Source of the DNA: Methylococcaceae bacterium UBA975
Lineage (GTDB): Bacteria > Pseudomonadota > Gammaproteobacteria > Methylococcales > Cycloclasticaceae
Assembly: GCA_002292375.1 (NCBI GenBank)
Contig: DBBV01000018.1
Span: forward strand, 241,072 to 305,071
Direction: 5' to 3'
DNA length: 64,000 nucleotides
The notes below the pieces were generated by a model that saw nothing but the letters and a program-made list of their open reading frames with translations, did not search any database and was not told the origin of the DNA. The position numbers and the translations under genes were made by a program. This document shows, piece after piece, positions 63,486 to 64,000 of this stretch. Position 1 is the first letter of the stretch, and each line of letters begins with the position of its first letter.

Positions 63486-63911
63486 TTATTTTATTTCACA
63501 TACGACGGTGCCTTTCACTACGGTACGTTCATCGCAATAACAACTGAGTTTGCAACGTGCGTAAACACCGGTGTCTGTTTGCTCGATTGATTCAATTTCA
63601 CCCGTTACGCGAACTTCATCGCCAGGATAAACAGGGCCTAAAAAGGCAACATCTAACTCTCCACCATAAGCCCAGCCATCCCAATTCCATTGCGACAACA
63701 CGCGTGAAACAAAGGCCAGCGTCAATAAACCATGTGCAATGGTTCGTCCAAAAAAAGTAGTTTTTGCGAATTCCGGATCGATATGTAAAGGGTTAACATC
63801 GCCAGAGGCATCTGCGTAGGCATCGATCATAGCTTGATCAACGGCTTGCCTTAATTCAGGCAGGCAATCGCCCACTGTTACATCTTTATACTTGCTAAGT
63901 TGTGTCGTCAT
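63486..63911 (-). CDS. MaoC-like (R)-specific hydratase
   Basis: This 141-residue hotdog protein has DASGDVNPLHIDPEFA, with the hydratase pair Asp38 and His43, followed by IAHGLLTLAF. MaoC-type enzymes hydrate enoyl-CoA to (3R)-hydroxyacyl-CoA. Its start codon overlaps the stop of the upstream gene by one base. Confidence 0.87.
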   Translation of the reverse strand: MTTQLSKYKDVTVGDCLPELRQAVDQAMIDAYADASGDVNPLHIDPEFAKTTFFGRTIAHGLLTLAFVSRVLSQWNWDGWAYGGELDVAFLGPVYPGDEVRVTGEIESIEQTDTGVYARCKLSCYCDERTVVKGTVVCEIK

Positions 63912-64000
63912 TATTCTTTACCCCAAATTCGAGTAATTAAGCCACTGGTAATCAACTCACCTAGTTGATTGCGCGTTTCGGTGGTCATCTCAACATAATT
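63911..64000 (-). CDS. C-terminal end of a probable FAS1-type/MaoC-like dehydratase
   Basis: Only the last 29 codons are visible, ending with TAA at 63911-63913. The peptide VEMTTETRNQLGELITSG resembles the end of hotdog dehydratase domains (strand with TRNQLGE, then a final strand). Coupled to a MaoC gene, it could be the second subunit of a heteromeric enoyl-CoA hydratase (inference). It continues beyond the window. Confidence 0.5.
   Translation of the reverse strand, partial: NYVEMTTETRNQLGELITSGLITRIWGKE

Noticed and set aside
1..64000. Insertion sequences, CRISPR arrays, tRNA or rRNA genes.
   Set aside because: No transposase frames, regular spaced repeats or RNA gene folds were recognised by eye; a tRNAscan or Infernal run would settle small RNAs.

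Overview
The window looks like a gammaproteobacterial chromosome of moderate to low GC, probably a marine, hydrocarbon- or aromatic-degrading genus such as Cycloclasticus. That genus guess is inference from gene content and the dif sequence. No rRNA, tRNA or CRISPR array was seen.

1-11,150 is core and lipid-related: the 5' end of a PlsC-like acyltransferase, an Sfp-type phosphopantetheinyl transferase, an acyl-AMP ligase fused to a carrier domain, an LpxL-like acyltransferase, an SpmA/SpmB-type membrane protein, mazG, a cold-shock protein, ispG, a class V aminotransferase, a glycerophosphodiester phosphodiesterase and a MATE exporter. 11,170-18,340 is a metal-efflux operon: a BlaI-like repressor and a BlaR1-like M56 protease precede a CzcC-CzcB-CzcA (HME-RND) tripartite pump.

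18,720-21,490 is the most striking region. A near-perfect Xer recombination site (dif; 25 of 28 positions as in E. coli, as recalled) lies at 21,457-21,484. A half-degenerate copy lies 2,696 bp upstream. Between them are a divergent Cro/CI-type repressor, a filamentous-phage (gene II/RstA-type) replication initiator, a small membrane protein and a DUF3653-like protein, with no coat, adsorption or Zot genes. I read this as an RS1-like satellite inovirus integrated by XerC at the chromosome terminus. A 53-bp imperfect repeat on its left flank suggests remains of an earlier, related insertion.

21,600-64,000 is a dense catabolic region working through CoA thioesters. It opens with two convergent Rieske ring-hydroxylating oxygenase alpha/beta pairs and continues with acyl-CoA dehydrogenases, a MoxR/VWA pair, and a long minus-strand operon (32,184-41,851: CoA transferase, three acyl-CoA dehydrogenases, two SDRs, two crotonases, a CoA ligase). 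Next come a ketone carboxylase of the acetone/acetophenone type with a CoA ligase, then an Old Yellow Enzyme and a thioesterase. A plus-strand operon (50,941-56,112) and a minus-strand operon (56,873-64,000) each carry a DUF35 protein next to a thiolase-fold protein lacking the nucleophilic cysteine. That arrangement resembles the Ltp2/DUF35 retro-aldolases of steroid side-chain catabolism. The last operon also encodes a biotin-dependent acyl-CoA carboxylase, a PaaK-type ligase and MaoC-type hydratases. Together these genes suggest activation, beta-oxidation-like shortening and carboxylation of branched or cyclic acids and ketones. The substrate cannot be fixed from sequence. No pathway regulator is visible in these 42 kb.
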